A stretch of 64,000 nucleotides of DNA from Solen grandis (taxonomy: Eukaryota > Mollusca > Bivalvia > Adapedonta > Solenidae), in contig CM037782.1 in assembly GCA_021229015.1 (NCBI GenBank), positions 40,954,304 through 41,018,303 of the forward strand. The letters run 5' to 3'. The translations under genes were made by a program, and so were the position numbers. A model generated the notes under the pieces. The model was not told where the DNA came from. It was given only the letters and a program-made list of their open reading frames with translations, and did no database searches. Positions 47,011 to 60,200 of the stretch are shown here, piece by piece (positions within the stretch are counted from its first letter, which is position 1; each line of letters starts with the position of its first letter).

Positions 47011-48238
47011 TTCCTGCCTAAGTCTGTACGTTTATGACCAAGTCGCACCTTAATGTTTTGCTTATATTTCATGTTTTATTTTTATTTTTTTTACTCTTCT
47101 AAGATGGTGATTTATTGCCCAAACAAAATTCAAGAATAATAAGGTAAGAAAAATTAAACAAATAATTGAATACGGGTTAACTGCTCAGTTAGACATAGAA
47201 GGTATGCGTGTGGATTTTAATCAAATTTTAGTACATGTATCAATATCTTTATTAGTTGCGAAGTATCTTATTTTATTAGACAATGCAAGTTAAAAAAACG
47301 ACTAAAATTATGAAATACAGTGTTCATATGGAATAATTGATTGCTTGGTTCTATTTCAGTCGTATATTATACATGTGCAATCTTGGGCTTCCGGTAAAAA
47401 CACGATCTTTTCGACAAATATACATAATTATGTAATTTCCATTTAAAGACCTTAACCATAGTTCGATCTCCCCACCAACCTATTTTATTTGTCTTGACAA
47501 TAAGAAAAACATAAAATGAATTGATAAACATGTATATGTGTATCTTAAAAAATGACTAAATGTCCGATGGAAATGTTTGGCTATCTTCGTTGATTGTTCG
47601 TTGATGATATACAATTGTTTACAAAATGCAAACATAATTTGAATGGGACTTTGTTATCGTTGGAACAACGGTAAGATAAAAGAAGCCGTCATTCGTGGGG
47701 GAAATATAATAATATGTTAAAACAGAATTGTCGATACATTGACTAAAACGTTTATGTGAACATCATCGGGTAATACCGTATCGTTGAGATACATTAGTGT
47801 ACTTGTTTGTGATATATATGTATTTATGATATATGTAAATGATACTTAGACCTGCAAGATTCGAGTGAAATATAATAGCCTTCAATTTGACATACAATGG
47901 CTGGCTAGCTAAGCTGAAGTCAAAACAATTGATACCATGGTATTCTGAGCTGCCAACTAAGAAGTTTTTCTTCTCAATGTTGTCTATGGCAACAAAGTCC
48001 CGGACTATAACAAAGCTGTTAATGCTTTGGATAACTAGCGTCTTGTGTCTAGACATTACATGTATAACTCGAATGTTTGTTTTAATGGTCAATTATTTGA
48101 TAATCATTTTATTTTTGTAAATTGACCGGGTTTTAAATATCCACTCGCCATAGTTAAAGTCGATACGATGGAGCCTAACAATATCCATTGACTGATTCAC
48201 CTGCTCCTATACATATCGAATATTGGAGTAAGGTCAAC
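47011..48238. other. Intergenic DNA, no gene seen
   Basis: AT-rich. Overlapping open frames of 77 and 109 codons on opposite strands at 47.76-48.12 kb show no recognisable motif. Confidence 0.45.
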
Positions 48239-48857
48239 TCATAACAACGGTTCGATTGGAGTAACTGTCATCTAGCAACAACGGTCCGATTGGAGTAACG
48301 GTCATCTGATAACAACGGTCCGATTGGAGTAACGGTCATCTGATAACAACGGTCCGATTGGAGTAACGGTCATCTGACGACAACGGTCCTACTGGAGTAA
48401 CGGTCATCTGATAACAACGGTTCCATTGGAGTAACGGTCAACTGATAATGGTCACATTTGAGTAACGGTCATCTAATAACAACGGTCCCATAGGAGAAAC
48501 GGTCATCAGATAACAACGGTCCCATAGGAGAAACGGTCATCTGATAACAACGGTCCCATTGGAGTAACGGTCATCTGATAACAACGGTCCCACTAGAGTA
48601 ACGGTCATCTGATAACAACGGTCCCATTGGAGTAACGGTCATCTGATAACAACGGTCCCACTAGAGTAACGGTCATCTGATAACAACGGTCCCATTGGAG
48701 TAACGGTCAACTGATAATGGTCACATTGGAGTAACGGTCATCTAATAACAACGGTCCCACTAGAGTAACGATCATCTGATAACAACGGTCACATTGGAAT
48801 AACGGTCATCTGACAAGAACGGTCCCATTGGAGTAACAGTCATCTGATAACAACGGT
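48239..48857. repeat. 34-bp minisatellite (about 18 copies)
   Basis: The unit is about AACAACGGTCCCATTGGAG plus TAACGGTCATCTGAT. Each unit carries two ACGGTC words. A few units are shortened (ACTGATAATGGTCACATT variant at about 48440 and 48710), and blocks with the CCCATTGG and CCCACTAG variants alternate. Confidence 0.9.
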
Positions 48858-49704
48858 CAATTGGATAAAATCTTATAAAAGATAATTGTATTGGGGTAAG
48901 GAAAAGTCATTTCTCCGTGCACTATACGCTATGGACAGTATTTTTCGTCGGGATTAACATTCACTGAGTATATATAAAAGGTCGTTTCCTGAGTAACATA
49001 TTCGTGAACATATTAAAAACTGAATTTCGTGGAGATAACTTATATTTGAGGATAAAACCGATCATGAAGCCCTCGCAAAATATATAATGATTTGATAATA
49101 TCATGATAAAATCATGAATAATATATTGCAATTCTGCTTGGTATAGATAATGGTGAAAGAAATGTATCTGTTACTCATAAATTACATAATATACCAATTA
49201 ATATTGCAACACTGTTTAATCAGTAACATCATAAAATTACATTATTGCAGTATAACTTGCTGATAAAAAGAAACAACAATACTGTTTTACACTCAAATTT
49301 AAAACTGCAAAATAAAACAATATACTATATCTCGGTAAAACAAACACAGATATCAAAACAATTTAAAAATGTCTTGAAGATCCATTACTATTTTAAAAAA
49401 TTGCATGTATGGAATTTCATCAAAAGCCGAACACTGAAAAGGTCTATATTACGTTACGATGTACTAGATGAAAACAATTATATCAAAGGATAGTTCAATA
49501 TTTCCTATTACTTTGCGTTAATATTTTACTGTAAAATCGTAACTTTTCGCTGACATTTAATTACGTCATCCAGGTTCATACTGAATGAACAGATTTCGTT
49601 GGGTTCACTTTTGTGGATGATTGAATTCAAGAAAACAGCGAAAATCCTACCCCCCTCCCACTGAAAAATGGGGAATTTATAGTATTTTGCACCAATGGTT
49701 AATA
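48858..49704. other. AT-rich intergenic DNA
   Basis: Nothing recognisable; very AT-rich, with an open frame at 49.25-49.49 kb that is Lys/Asn/Ile-rich and unsupported. Confidence 0.45.
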
Positions 49705-49715
49705 ATAGTGTGTTA

Positions 49716-49949
49716 TTGTTGTAGTTGTATTGGGGTTTACCGTCGCTGCGACAGTATTTCAATCATATAGCGACGTCCAGCTAATTACAGGTGGAGGATG
49801 ACCCCGAGTACACAGAGGTACCCGGGTAGAACCACTGACCTACGGCAAGCCAGCTGGAAGGCTTCCTCACATGAAAAGTCCCACAGCGGTGAGGGGCTGA
49901 GAGATTTGTAGTCCACAACTGTAACCGCTCGGCAACGGCGGTCCCTCAT
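49716..49949 (-). mobile_element. tRNA-derived SINE, full length with TSD
   Basis: On the minus strand a tRNA-Leu-like head (GCCGTTGCCGAGCGGTTAC) is followed by the standard body and a (CAA)-type tail. The flanking duplication is ATAGTGTGTTA (49705-49715 and 49950-49960). The B box is degraded (GTGGGACTTTTC) compared with the copy at 26.3 kb. Confidence 0.85.
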
Positions 49950-50000
49950 ATAGTGTGTTAAGATGATAATTAGTACAAAGGAACAAATGATACATTATCT

Positions 50001-50100
50001 NNNNNNNNNNNNNNNNNNNNNNNNNNNNNNNNNNNNNNNNNNNNNNNNNNNNNNNNNNNNNNNNNNNNNNNNNNNNNNNNNNNNNNNNNNNNNNNNNNNN
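50001..50100. other. Assembly gap (100 N)
   Basis: Exactly 100 N, the usual placeholder for a scaffold gap of unknown size, so distances across it are not reliable. Confidence 0.99.
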
Positions 50101-50415
50101 GTGTGATAGATTTGTGGAGTATTGGAATTTGATAGGACCAGTCATTATTAGCGCAGTATGTCTCCGTGAACCCGTCATTGACAAACGCTGGTCATTTGTT
50201 CCTCGGTTAATAGTGCGGCTACGTCTCCGTGTAACGGTTGTGTGGTTTAAATAGCATTGGTTTTCTAATGGAGCTGTAGTACTGTGGAATTGTTATAATG
50301 CAGCTTCTAGGAATCAAATAGAGGCGGTGGAAAAGGTGATATTTGTTTCAGTCGGTACAGACCCAAGCTGTAGTTTGTGTTTGTGTTCTAGGATAGATTA
50401 TCTTTATTTAACATG
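50101..50415 (+). other. Candidate first exon: 5' UTR ending in ATG at a splice donor
   Basis: After the gap, a stretch less AT-biased than its surroundings ends AACATG|GTAAGTAG. An ATG (50413-50415) abuts a consensus donor in phase 0, the same style of tiny first coding segment as the receptor gene. A TTTCAG acceptor lies at about 50709-50714, followed by a 65-codon frame with no recognisable domain. The gene, if real, is not identified. Confidence 0.25.
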
Positions 50416-52270
50416 GTAAGTAGTCTTCAAATATTTGTATGATGTACGTTGATAAGTCTAAATATTAATTTTGTCTCATTTTCTTTTTCAAATCCGAAAC
50501 TGCTAACTTAACCTTATATTCCTTTAAACACAACTGTCTTTTTCAAAAATATGATTTTTGATATTTGTCAATTACTTGATTAATGTGCAGATGCCTGCAT
50601 TTTTTTTTTGTCTTAAATGAATAATCCTTTCAAATAGATTTCATATAATTACCGGCTGTATTCTGTTTTATTTCATGTAACTTACAGTACCATATGGTGT
50701 AGCTTACGTTTCAGATGACCTCTGTTATTTCATTTAAGACCAATACTCTCTCTCTCTCTCTCTCTCGCTCTGATTTGCATACTATCAATTCAGTCATACG
50801 CTGCTGGGATATAACCTGCACTATCGTTCATATAAATACTTATGTGAAATTCTACACACATTTCCACTCTGGCTTGCCTGCCCCTGGAGACATGACGTTA
50901 TATCTTCCATAAGCAAGAAAAGACATTATTTCAGTGTTAAATCAGTTAAACCATTCAATCAGAAATTGCAAAAAAAGAAACCGTAATCTAAATGACATTT
51001 AGAAACAGGATATTACACATAATATCTAACGGTCCATTAAGCTTCAAGAAATTGAACAATATGGTCTTCCGTTGTATTTGAACACACGTGCAATTAATTT
51101 TGCGCTATCAAAGATAATGGATGGACGTTTTTGCTTGTTATATAAAAGTCAATTTTAGTTACTAATGTTAATTATGACGAATATTACTGTAAGATTGTTT
51201 ATATTATTATGGTTGTATATTGGAATATAGAACGTTTTTTATGCTGAAATGTGTTTCATACCGCAAGAGATATTCACCAGAAAGCTTTATTATAAGCTTA
51301 TAAGTAGTAAAGATACCGTAAAACAGTAACAGATTTTTGCCTTCTCGAGCATTATGTTCTAACCCAGTACCAATAACATAAACATGCTTTCTTAATGACT
51401 TGACATATATGTATAAAAAGTTGTTGCTTCTTTTCTCATAAGTAACGTCCACTGTCCACATCAAATACAATTATTCGTAATGAACGGTTATTTGACCCGA
51501 TCCATTATATGATGAAAGCTTCTTCTCTCCCGTAATGAGTAAGCAATGGGATTTTATATTGAGACGGTGGAAATAATGTGTCATACAGCACATTCCTGTG
51601 CTTCTTTCGTACTCCAAAAATATCTAGATTTCTTGCATCCCGAAATTGAAATTCTCTTCATATGTCGGTTTGGGAAACAAGTCGGAAACGAACTCACATA
51701 CTAGCGCTCGCGCGCTCGCACAGACACACAGCGTGCTACATATCTCACTTGAAACTAACCATTTATTTTAACTTAAAACAAAACCACATTTCGTGTCGAA
51801 CACATGGAAGGAAAAGTCGAACTTTTTGGTTGTCTTTTCTCCGTTTTATTTCGCTAACTGCCCGTCTTCAATCAACCTCCTGTTTTTTTGTGCACGCTTT
51901 TAAAATCCTTTTCCTCCTAAACAATTTGGTGGTTAGGGTGAAGGTATCCGGAGAAGTCATTTTTTATATTTATATAGTATATATTTTGTACCAAGTTGTT
52001 TTGGAATATGTATTTACTCTTAACTTTTGACATTTCAGTGCACCTTAAAGCTTAACGCCGACTTAACCTTGAATACCTGTAAGGCCCAGTTATTCCCGAA
52101 ATTTAATCACTATAGTGGCAATGGACTTTCGAAAAAAGTATAAGACCGATACTTGTTACCTTTCGTTATTTGTCTAAACATCCACAGAAATACTAATCAA
52201 TTTTCCAAGATATTTTTAAAGTTGATTTGCTCCTAACTGAACAAGACAGGGCAAAATAAAAAGCATGGTC
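50416..52270. other. Intergenic or intronic DNA
   Basis: Holds a (CT)n run at 50747-50766 and a CGCTCGCGCGCTCGC stretch near 51705. No supported coding frame. Confidence 0.4.
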
Positions 52271-52279
52271 ACATGATGT

Positions 52280-52510
52280 CTTCTATCAGATTCTTTGTTT
52301 GGCTGGTTGGGTTTGACGCCACACCGGCAGTACCTTAAGTCATATTGAGACTTTTGTCTACATAAGAAAGATATAGTGATGCCACATTGCAGCATCACTC
52401 CGTAGGCATGTAGCATGATAACACACCAGGTCACATTATTCTGACACCGTTAAAACCAGTCCTTGAACTACCCTTATAAACTGAGCGCCAAGCAAGCTAT
52501 ACCATTACCA
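52280..52510 (+). repeat. Dispersed repeat, copy shared with 59.3 kb
   Basis: Shared words with 59275-59480 in the same orientation: ACTTTTGTCTAC, AGATATAGTG(A/C)TGCCACA, GCAGTATCAC-like, ACACC(C)AGTCAC and CTGAGTGCCAAGCAA. Non-coding, strongly diverged. Confidence 0.55.
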
Positions 52511-52562
52511 TATTACGACTATTATTACGTGGAACAAACCTCTATATATCCAATATACTTCA

Positions 52563-52564
<2 letters not shown>

Positions 52565-52613
<49 letters not shown>
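52565..52613. repeat. (AT)n microsatellite
   Basis: About 24 AT units, uninterrupted. Confidence 0.95.
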
Positions 52614-52614
<1 letters not shown>

Positions 52615-53722
52615 TGAATGATATATAATGATATATAAAAGATTTTTAAAATGAGATATTTTTTTCATAAGTAATAAATTATTATAAGTTAAATTGATCT
52701 ATGAATACCATATGCAGTACAACATATATCTATAAAATATCTGTATATATACAGTTATACTTGATAAATTTTTAATTTTGACACGCAATTATTACTTTGA
52801 GTTTGAAAAATAAATTCACCTTTTTTTAGGTACACCCAATAATTAAATAAGTTGTTTTGTGGTTGTTGTAAGAAATTACGTACACGTGGGATAAACGTAA
52901 GCAGCTAAAAATATTAATAGTTTTTTTTTTTTCATCTTCACCCCAAAATGTAATAGCTTATCTGTAAAACCGCGCGAGGGGACACACACACACACACACA
53001 CATACTCATAAAATTAGCATCCTTATTGTGTAAAAGAATGCATAAAAATTGGAAGGTTTTTCAAGTACGAAGGCTGTCTATTGATCGTTTTAAATGAACT
53101 TGATGTCATTAGTCTTCGCACGTAACACAGAGAGCTTAAGAACTGAACAAGGTCACGTGTATAATATCCGGTTAACGAAACTATTGGATGCTTCTAGAGT
53201 TCCAGCTTTTCAAGCTGGCGTCTAACTGGAGACTATTGGTAGATGTACATGTAAGTTATTTACGATAAAGCCCCTTTATAATGGTCAGCTAAGATCCACA
53301 TCTTTAGGACCCATTAGCTCGTTCATTCATTCTCGAAGAATGACGCGCAGAAGAGAGGCGTATGTTTGAAACCGTAAAAGCTAAAAATGCAGTTGTATCA
53401 ACTATGATACTCCGAATGGATTAACCTTGTCAGTGCATATAACCATCTCTTTCCTCCTTTCTTCCGTCTTTTAGCCTTCCGGTATCCTATGACTCGATGA
53501 TTTTCTAAATAATTTACCTTATCTTCACGTGTTTAAATACCCTTCACGTGCTACTGTACATCTAAGGTTCAATACTTTTAGATTTTTTGGTCGCATGGTT
53601 TTAAAATAAAGGTAATAATTTTAAAAATTTCCCGGGGTTTTCTTTTTTTCGGAATTCATTCATTCAAAATAGAATATATATAAATGCTTTATAGTAGTTC
53701 TCATAAGCTAAACGTCAATTTG

Positions 53723-53846
53723 TTGTTGTTGTATTGGGGTTTACCGTCGCTGCGATAGTATTTCAATCATATCGCGACGTCCAGCTAATTATAGGTGGAG
53801 GAAGACCCCGAGTGCACAGAGGTACCCGGGTAGAACCACCGACCTA
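53723..53846 (-). mobile_element. tRNA-derived SINE, 5'-truncated with TSD
   Basis: Carries the 3' half of the SINE body plus a (CAA) tail on the minus strand. It is flanked by the 13-bp duplication AAACGTCAATTTG (53710-53722 and 53847-53859). Confidence 0.85.
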
Positions 53847-54049
53847 AAACGTCAATTTGCACCTAATTCAGTAGCTGAGTAATTTTATATTGTAATAATC
53901 GTTTATCTGTTGCTGATTTCTCTCAAAATTAAATATAAAATCAATTTATTTTAGATAAATAATCACCTCAAAGCTCACAAAGAACTTGCGGACATAAGGA
54001 TGATTTCTTCAAAATGAGATTTCCGGGGATTGGACTGGTCACATGGGTT

Positions 54050-54180
54050 TATAAGTCAGGGTTTATTGGCATCGCTTGAAAATTTGATCCTCATTTATTA
54101 AATTTATTTTGATAAACGCAATAGATGCGAACCTGTTGTTTTTTTCGACCTATCAGCGCTTTGATTTTTGACATGGGACC
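54050..54180 (+). repeat. Dispersed repeat, inverted relative to 58.7 kb
   Basis: Words GGCATCGCTTGAAAAT(T/C)TGATC, TTATTAAATT(T/C)ATTTTGATAA and TATCAGCGCTTTGATTT are shared with the reverse complement of 58655-58790. Confidence 0.6.
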
Positions 54181-54610
54181 GTCTTTTGTAATATTATATG
54201 TAAACAATGAGAGTTTTGACATCCGTATAAAATGGCGAATTTAACAATCATTTTCAGTGCGTTATATTGTTATTTTACATCAGATATTTGCACATTATAT
54301 ATCATTTGCGTGAGTCTACAATATATCAATGTTATTTTATCTTTTCTTTTTTATGAAAATTGTATCATTATAAAATATCGACAAATTATAAAATAATACA
54401 TTGGGGTAGGTTCATGCTACGCGAGTTCAAAGTTCATGCTTGAAAGTAAACATATGACCAAACCATATAGAATGGAATTTCCGCCAAAGCACTGAAACTT
54501 CTTAGCTCTATATTCTTAATTCCAAATTATCCCAACAAGTCGATATTATTGTTAATCAAGGAACACCTGAAATGATGCGAACTTGGAAATAATCTTGATG
54601 ATCTTATCTG

Positions 54611-54835
54611 GGTGTCTGGATAGGGTAGTGGTAAATGCACTGGCTGTACACTACTGTAACCCGGGTTCAATCCCAGGTCGGTCCGATATTTTCCGGGTAC
54701 TCATTGACGAGATTGCGCTCCTTACACAAAAAGACCCGCCAACCTTGAGGCATACTATTTTTGTAAATTTTACGTGACGTTGAACTTGCACATCTGACCT
54801 AAAATCAATCTTTCTCTTCCCATAACGCATCTTCC

Positions 54836-54868
<33 letters not shown>
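54611..54868 (+). mobile_element. tRNA-derived SINE of a third family with (ATT)n tail
   Basis: The head has TGGATAGGGTAGTGG (A box) and GGGTTCAATCC (B box) followed by CAGGTCGGTCC. The body runs to a (TTA)n tail at 54838-54868. The stem pairing expected of a true tRNA is absent. Confidence 0.6.
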
Positions 54869-54869
<1 letters not shown>

Positions 54870-55781
54870 ATCATAAATAATGTTATTTGACGAAAACGAA
54901 ATAGTGACCTTGATTCTATTGACATGAATACCAATTCCGAGCTCCCTCCTCCAAAAGGTATCTACCTACCTTGTCTGCACCTCTAATCTAACAGAAGATT
55001 ATCGACATACACACACGCACAAAAAAAGTTTCTTTTAAGTAACAGTGATCTTGAGTCCTTGACCCTAACAGTGACCTCAACCCAATTGACCCTATTAGTT
55101 GTAACCTGAGACCTTTGTTTTGAAATTCAATATTTATTCTTTGTGAATCTGATCAAGATATTTCAAAGTTGCATTTTCTGTGGTCTTTATGGTAAATAAA
55201 TAAGTTAGTAATTTAGTAAATTGTTTATTAAAGTGACATGAGTAACAACAGTCACAACAATCAATATATGTTATTCACAATACGATATACACCCGGCCCA
55301 GTGGGCCTATAAGTCACCCAACATAAAAAATCAGTCAATGCTAGTAAATAATTAAATAAAAAAATCAAATACCATGCAAATACAAACACTTATTGACATA
55401 TTTTAGATTATATATTTGTAGATATATCATGTATATTAAAGTATATAATTACATATATGAAAATCAGTGGATTTAAGGTTCAATTCAAACTGTTTAAAAA
55501 AGATTTGAGAATAAATTTACTAAACAGACGAAAATGTTTTGACATTAAGAGATCCAGTTTGCCAGTATCAGAATAGTCTTATCAGTATTTCGAAACAGCC
55601 CTACAAATATCATATGCGCTGCGAAATGTCTGTCGTTTTCTACTGAGACAAAGTTATAAATGTTACATGTTCTGTTCTCAACAGGTTTGCCAATATATCT
55701 ACCTGTTTCATTCGTAGGGGCAATATACCAGTTCTTAACTCTGCTTAAACAAATCGTTCATTGTTATTAGGGAAAAAAGAG

Positions 55782-55958
55782 GGTTCCGTTTCTGGTCTCC
55801 AGCAAAAAAAAAAAAAAAAAGAGGGTCGGTAGGTCGAGATTTTTTTTACATGAAACAAAAGGTTAAAAAAAGGGAAAGATTTTTTTTCAGGCTAAAACAC
55901 ACACACAAGCACGCAAAAAAAAATACTTTAGGGTCGGTCGCGCGACCAGAACCGGAAC
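55782..55958. mobile_element. Small MITE-like element with inverted ends
   Basis: Left end GGTTCCGTTTCTGGTC (55782-55797) and right end GACCAGAACCGGAAC (55944-55958) are near-perfect inverted repeats. The interior contains an A17 run and two AGGGTCGGT words. No target-site duplication is clear. Confidence 0.5.
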
Positions 55959-57639
55959 TAAAGTTTTTGCCTAGGTAATCTTCTGTGACAAATAGTGTTT
56001 TAAATGTACAGTAAGTTCTTAGTTTCGGCATATTTTGCGTTTAAAACCTTTCCTAAAAATATAAAGCTATGAGGTTCTCTGATTTATACACCACTCTCAA
56101 TGGTGCACATAAAATGTTACATTAAAGCCAGAGAACAATAACAAGGTTTTAATTGCATGCCGTTCCTTTATTTCAATCTTAAGAATATTGTTTAGATTCT
56201 TTGTCACAAATTTTACTGCAACAATGTAGGTGCGTATAAATATATGACGCTGTTCTTCTGAAAATAAATTATGTTATCTTAGTCAATAATCTCAGAATCC
56301 GTCAGATGTCTAGAATATGAATAATGCATAATATATTGTTGTATAAAAACAAGAAGTCAAGAACCGGTTCGAAAGAAAGAATAAACAGTATCGCTATTAA
56401 ATGGCAGAACATTATTGAATAAAAAAAACTCTTAGATCATACATGAATATTTTATGAGTAATTACCATATAAACCATTTCAAATCGATACCTTCTGTTCA
56501 AAAACTGCCAAGCGGATGACTCATTTTAGAGTTTAATTTGGAGTGTTCCTACAGATCGTTTTTTTTTTTCAAACCTATGAGATTACAATTTGTAATAAAC
56601 CACGCGGGAACTATACTTATTCAGATGACACACATTTATTTTTTAGAAAACATATGTAGTTATGCTCAATTCACATAGCACTAGAATTAAAACACAATAT
56701 ATTATGTATTCATCAATTAAATTTCAAGCGGGGTTTTCAGATTCCAAAAGAAAATTCTTCCTTAAAGTTATCATTAATTGATCATTTATAATAAAATCAC
56801 AAAACATTACACTCTGTATTTGACTGGAAACAAATGATACATGTATATGTCATTATGACATCGAAGTACGTAATTGTAACCACTTCACAAACTAAATTTA
56901 CTGAAGATGGTAGATTAATCATTTTAGTAATGTCTTAAATATCTATTCATATGGTTTGTTTAACAAAGTCGATCCCTTAAAGATGACTCTACAGGACTTC
57001 AGTTTATTTGCTTCTCTGTGTCTTAAATTTGGATCTTGTTGACCCTGAAGGTAACCGGGTATAATCATGTGACCTGAATTGTCTTAATTAGGCTTACAAT
57101 AAGATATCTTAAGAATAAATGTCTTATTCATAGTTTCTCTGCGTGACTTAATTGTCAGTCATAAACAAAACAAAAACAAAAAAAGTTTAACATTCAACTC
57201 GAATCTCTTCAAGGGAAACTCCCTACTTTTTTCCGGATTCCTAAAATTAACAAAACACCTTGCAAGTCACGATACATTACCAGCTCTAGCACCACCACTG
57301 ACATCTCCGTATTACTAACGTGTTGTCTTTCTGCAGTTCACAATGGTCATAAAATATTGTGATAAGCGTTTGAAAATTCAGGACTGAACATCTTTTGATC
57401 CATAAAAATCCATAAAAAAATCCTGAGAGGTAATAGATAAATGAAGTAGTTTAACTTGCATTGTTCTGCTTTGTACATTTCTTTACCTCACGATTTGATA
57501 AAAACAAAATTAGTCTCTTATTGAAAATCTAAGTGCACTATGCGCTGACAGACTTTCGTCAGGCTGATCATGCGGAACTATCTATATATGTTATTGATTA
57601 ATTGACTAATTCAAACTCAATCGTTAAATCTAGATAAAC

Positions 57640-57780
57640 CTCTTGGTAAGTGGCGAGTTTCGAGTTAGAAACTGAAGTGAGTTTCGAGTTAAAAGAAGTG
57701 AGTTATGAGTAAATGAATGATGAGTTTCGAGTTGAAAAAGTGGGGTTCGAGTCAAAAAGGCGAGTTTCGAGTCCAAAAAA
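57640..57780. repeat. Degenerate GAGTTTCGAGT repeat
   Basis: About six imperfect copies of GAGTTTCGAGTTA/GAGTTTCGAGTC spaced 20-30 bases apart, followed by an A-rich tract at 57775-57812. Confidence 0.65.
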
Positions 57781-58654
57781 ACAACAACAACAAAAAAAAA
57801 AAAAAAAAAAAACTTACACTGGTGAAAACAATTTAAAAAAAATATTGTATCGGCAATAGGTCAAACAAAACAATGTTTGGTTGAACACTTTCTCTTTTGG
57901 AGGCCACAGGAAACTTTAAATATGTTTTATTTAAAAAGAACGAGTACATGTGAGTGATTTGTCTCGGATACTTTCAACATAACGGTGTATGGCAAGTAGC
58001 TGCACTTCCTCATAGATTGTCATTACATCAGTGTGAACACCAGATTTTGGCGACAAGGGATGAGCATTAATAAAATATAACAATCGATCATGTATCAATT
58101 ATAAAATATAATGCAAAAGCCCTTGTCGCCAGGGATTAGCGCTTTGCGACAGTGCACGTGCGCTTTTAGTTGTAAGTACCTCTCAATAAATGATCGAACG
58201 ATTTGACAATTCTAGAACACAAAGTACGCTGAGATTGAGCAAAAGTGTTGAAATATCAATTTTGTTTCAAAAATAAATATTAACAGGACACAATACTTTT
58301 CTGTGGCATAAAAGCAAAAAAGAATTAATTTCTCTATGATGTTGCATAACTATCACTTTACCCTGCGGAGGATTATAGTTTGTTTTAATGCAAAGGTGGT
58401 TCGTATACAATTAAATATGCAGGTTTCTGTCATTTTAAGGTGTTACAATAATCCATGTAGAAAGCTTGAAGTCCAATACAAATCCGTGTAACATACTAAT
58501 AAGCACATCATGCTATCGACATCGGATACCTCCAGGGGTTATCTATTACGCTATTAAATGACCGAAACCTGTATATCTATACTATACTATCCAAAAATTA
58601 CTAAGAAGCTACTGACTTTTGCATAATTAATTCAATCTATAAGAGATATATTAC

Positions 58655-58790
58655 AAATCAAAGCGCTGATAAAGCTGAGAGAACAGGATTTTCGGATTTC
58701 TTTTGTTTATCAAAATGAATTTAATAAATGGGGATCAGATTTTCAAGCGATGCCTATAAAACCCTATTAACTCGCTTTAACCTTGCGTTA
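58655..58790 (-). repeat. Dispersed repeat, inverted copy of 54.1 kb
   Basis: Reverse complement of the 54050-54180 repeat over about 130 bases, with scattered differences. Confidence 0.6.
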
Positions 58791-58885
58791 AAAAGGTCAT
58801 TACAAGAAAAAATGAACCCACCATTTGTTTCAACGCACTGTTAACAATTAGCACACAACCACTCTTACTCTCTCTATTTCTCTTG

Positions 58886-59056
58886 CCTACAGTTTATAAG
58901 TTTTATATCAATATGCATATCTAAATCAAAAGGAAGCAAATCTAAATTATCAATCTTTCATTATTTTATTTAACTGATATCAGAAGAACGGCAGCTCATT
59001 AAACCCTCTTTCACTTGAGACACACACAACTTCAGTGCATTCAGTGCTTTGATTAG
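58886..59056 (+). repeat. Direct repeat flanking the LINE, left copy
   Basis: CCTACAG...TTATATCAATATGCATATCT and TAAACCCTCTT(T/C)CACTTGAGACACACACA(A/C)CTTCAGTGC are shared, in the same orientation, with 63797-63990. It is too long and diverged to be a target-site duplication. Confidence 0.7.
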
Positions 59057-59274
59057 TTGTCATGATCAGTGCGCAGATAGGCCTTGTTCTAATATGATAA
59101 GAAAATAACTACTTGTATTTATATAAAACATGTAAAACAATTAATTCCGCTCATTCTCAATTATACGTTCACTTTAGAAAATCAGGTCACATATTTTGAT
59201 TTTTAAAGGGATTAATAAAAAATTACAGCAGTTTTCTTTCTTAAACAGTGTTTGGGACCTACAACGGGAACATT

Positions 59275-59510
59275 CTTCTGTTTATTTAGTTTAACGTCCC
59301 GCTGACAGTATTTCATTCATTTGGAGACTTTGTCTACTTTAGATAGATATAGTGCTGCCACACTGCAGTATCACGCCGTAAATATTTGGCATGATACCAC
59401 ACCCAGTCACCTTATCTTGGCACCGCATATATGCTGAGTGCCAAGCAATAGTGCTTTATCTATATCTATACCATTGTTTGATATGCTGTAACCACTGGGA
59501 AACCGGGACG
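59275..59510 (+). repeat. Dispersed repeat, copy shared with 52.3 kb
   Basis: Second copy of the repeat described at 52280-52510. It abuts the 3' end of the LINE. Confidence 0.55.
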
Positions 59511-59996
59511 GACCGATATTTCTGTTTTAATGTTAGTTTAATAATATTTTATATCATATATATGTGAAATGGGGTTGGGCCACAAGTTCTTACAACTTAG
59601 AATCGGTCCTTCCCCTACATACAATTGTAAACAATGGCATATAAATGGTCATGAAAATACATAATGGAAAATATAATCATAGAAAAAAGAAAAAAAAAAT
59701 AGAGAGAGAGAGACTCGTTGAGGTGGATCCTTATAATCTAATTACATTATTTAGTTACAACATATCAGGCATTTAACCCCTTATCCTAATATAGGCGTTC
59801 ACACACATATATGTAATTAAATATACATACATGTACATATATACACACAGGATTTTTTTTCAGATCAATGTTATATTACTGTAACATTTCTGTAAGTATA
59901 TGTATAAAACTACTACTTAAGAAAAAGTAGCTTTAAAACAATAACATTTTATCTCAGTAACATTAATAACATATCTAAAAAAATATTAAAGGAATG

Positions 59997-60200
59997 TTAA
60001 TATTCAAATCTTTTAGATCTTTTAATAAAAGTTTGAACTGCTTCAAATAGCAACTTATTTTGTTCAGAGTTAAGATTTGAACTACCATTCAATAGCATGT
60101 CTACATGTAGGGGGTGGAATGACCTTGTTACCTGAAAGAGAGAAATTCTGATATCAGAAAAACGTGTACATTTAAAAAAGTAATGTTCAGCATTTTCCAT
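59997..60200 (-). pseudogene. LINE C-terminal Cys/His segment, frameshifted
   Basis: In a shifted frame the protein continues ENAEHYFFKCTRFSDIRISL to TAA. Together with LCNC just upstream this makes a C-x-C...H-x4-C knuckle typical of the C-terminal ends of jockey/CR1-like reverse transcriptases. The shift lies in a GGAAAATGC stretch near 60190. Confidence 0.75.

Larger units (their letters stand above)
54869..58654. other. Intergenic DNA with small repeats, no gene seen
   Basis: Apart from the MITE-like element at 55.8 kb and the degenerate repeat at 57.65 kb, the span is AT-rich without convincing coding frames. Confidence 0.45.

Noticed and set aside
49867..50184. 105-codon minus-strand frame across the N gap
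   Set aside because: It runs through 100 N bases and through a SINE, so it is meaningless as a coding frame.
37082..54685. tRNA genes at 37.08, 37.26, 46.06 and 54.61 kb
   Set aside because: A and B boxes are present but the acceptor stems do not pair, and non-tRNA bodies follow in at least two cases. They are SINE heads.
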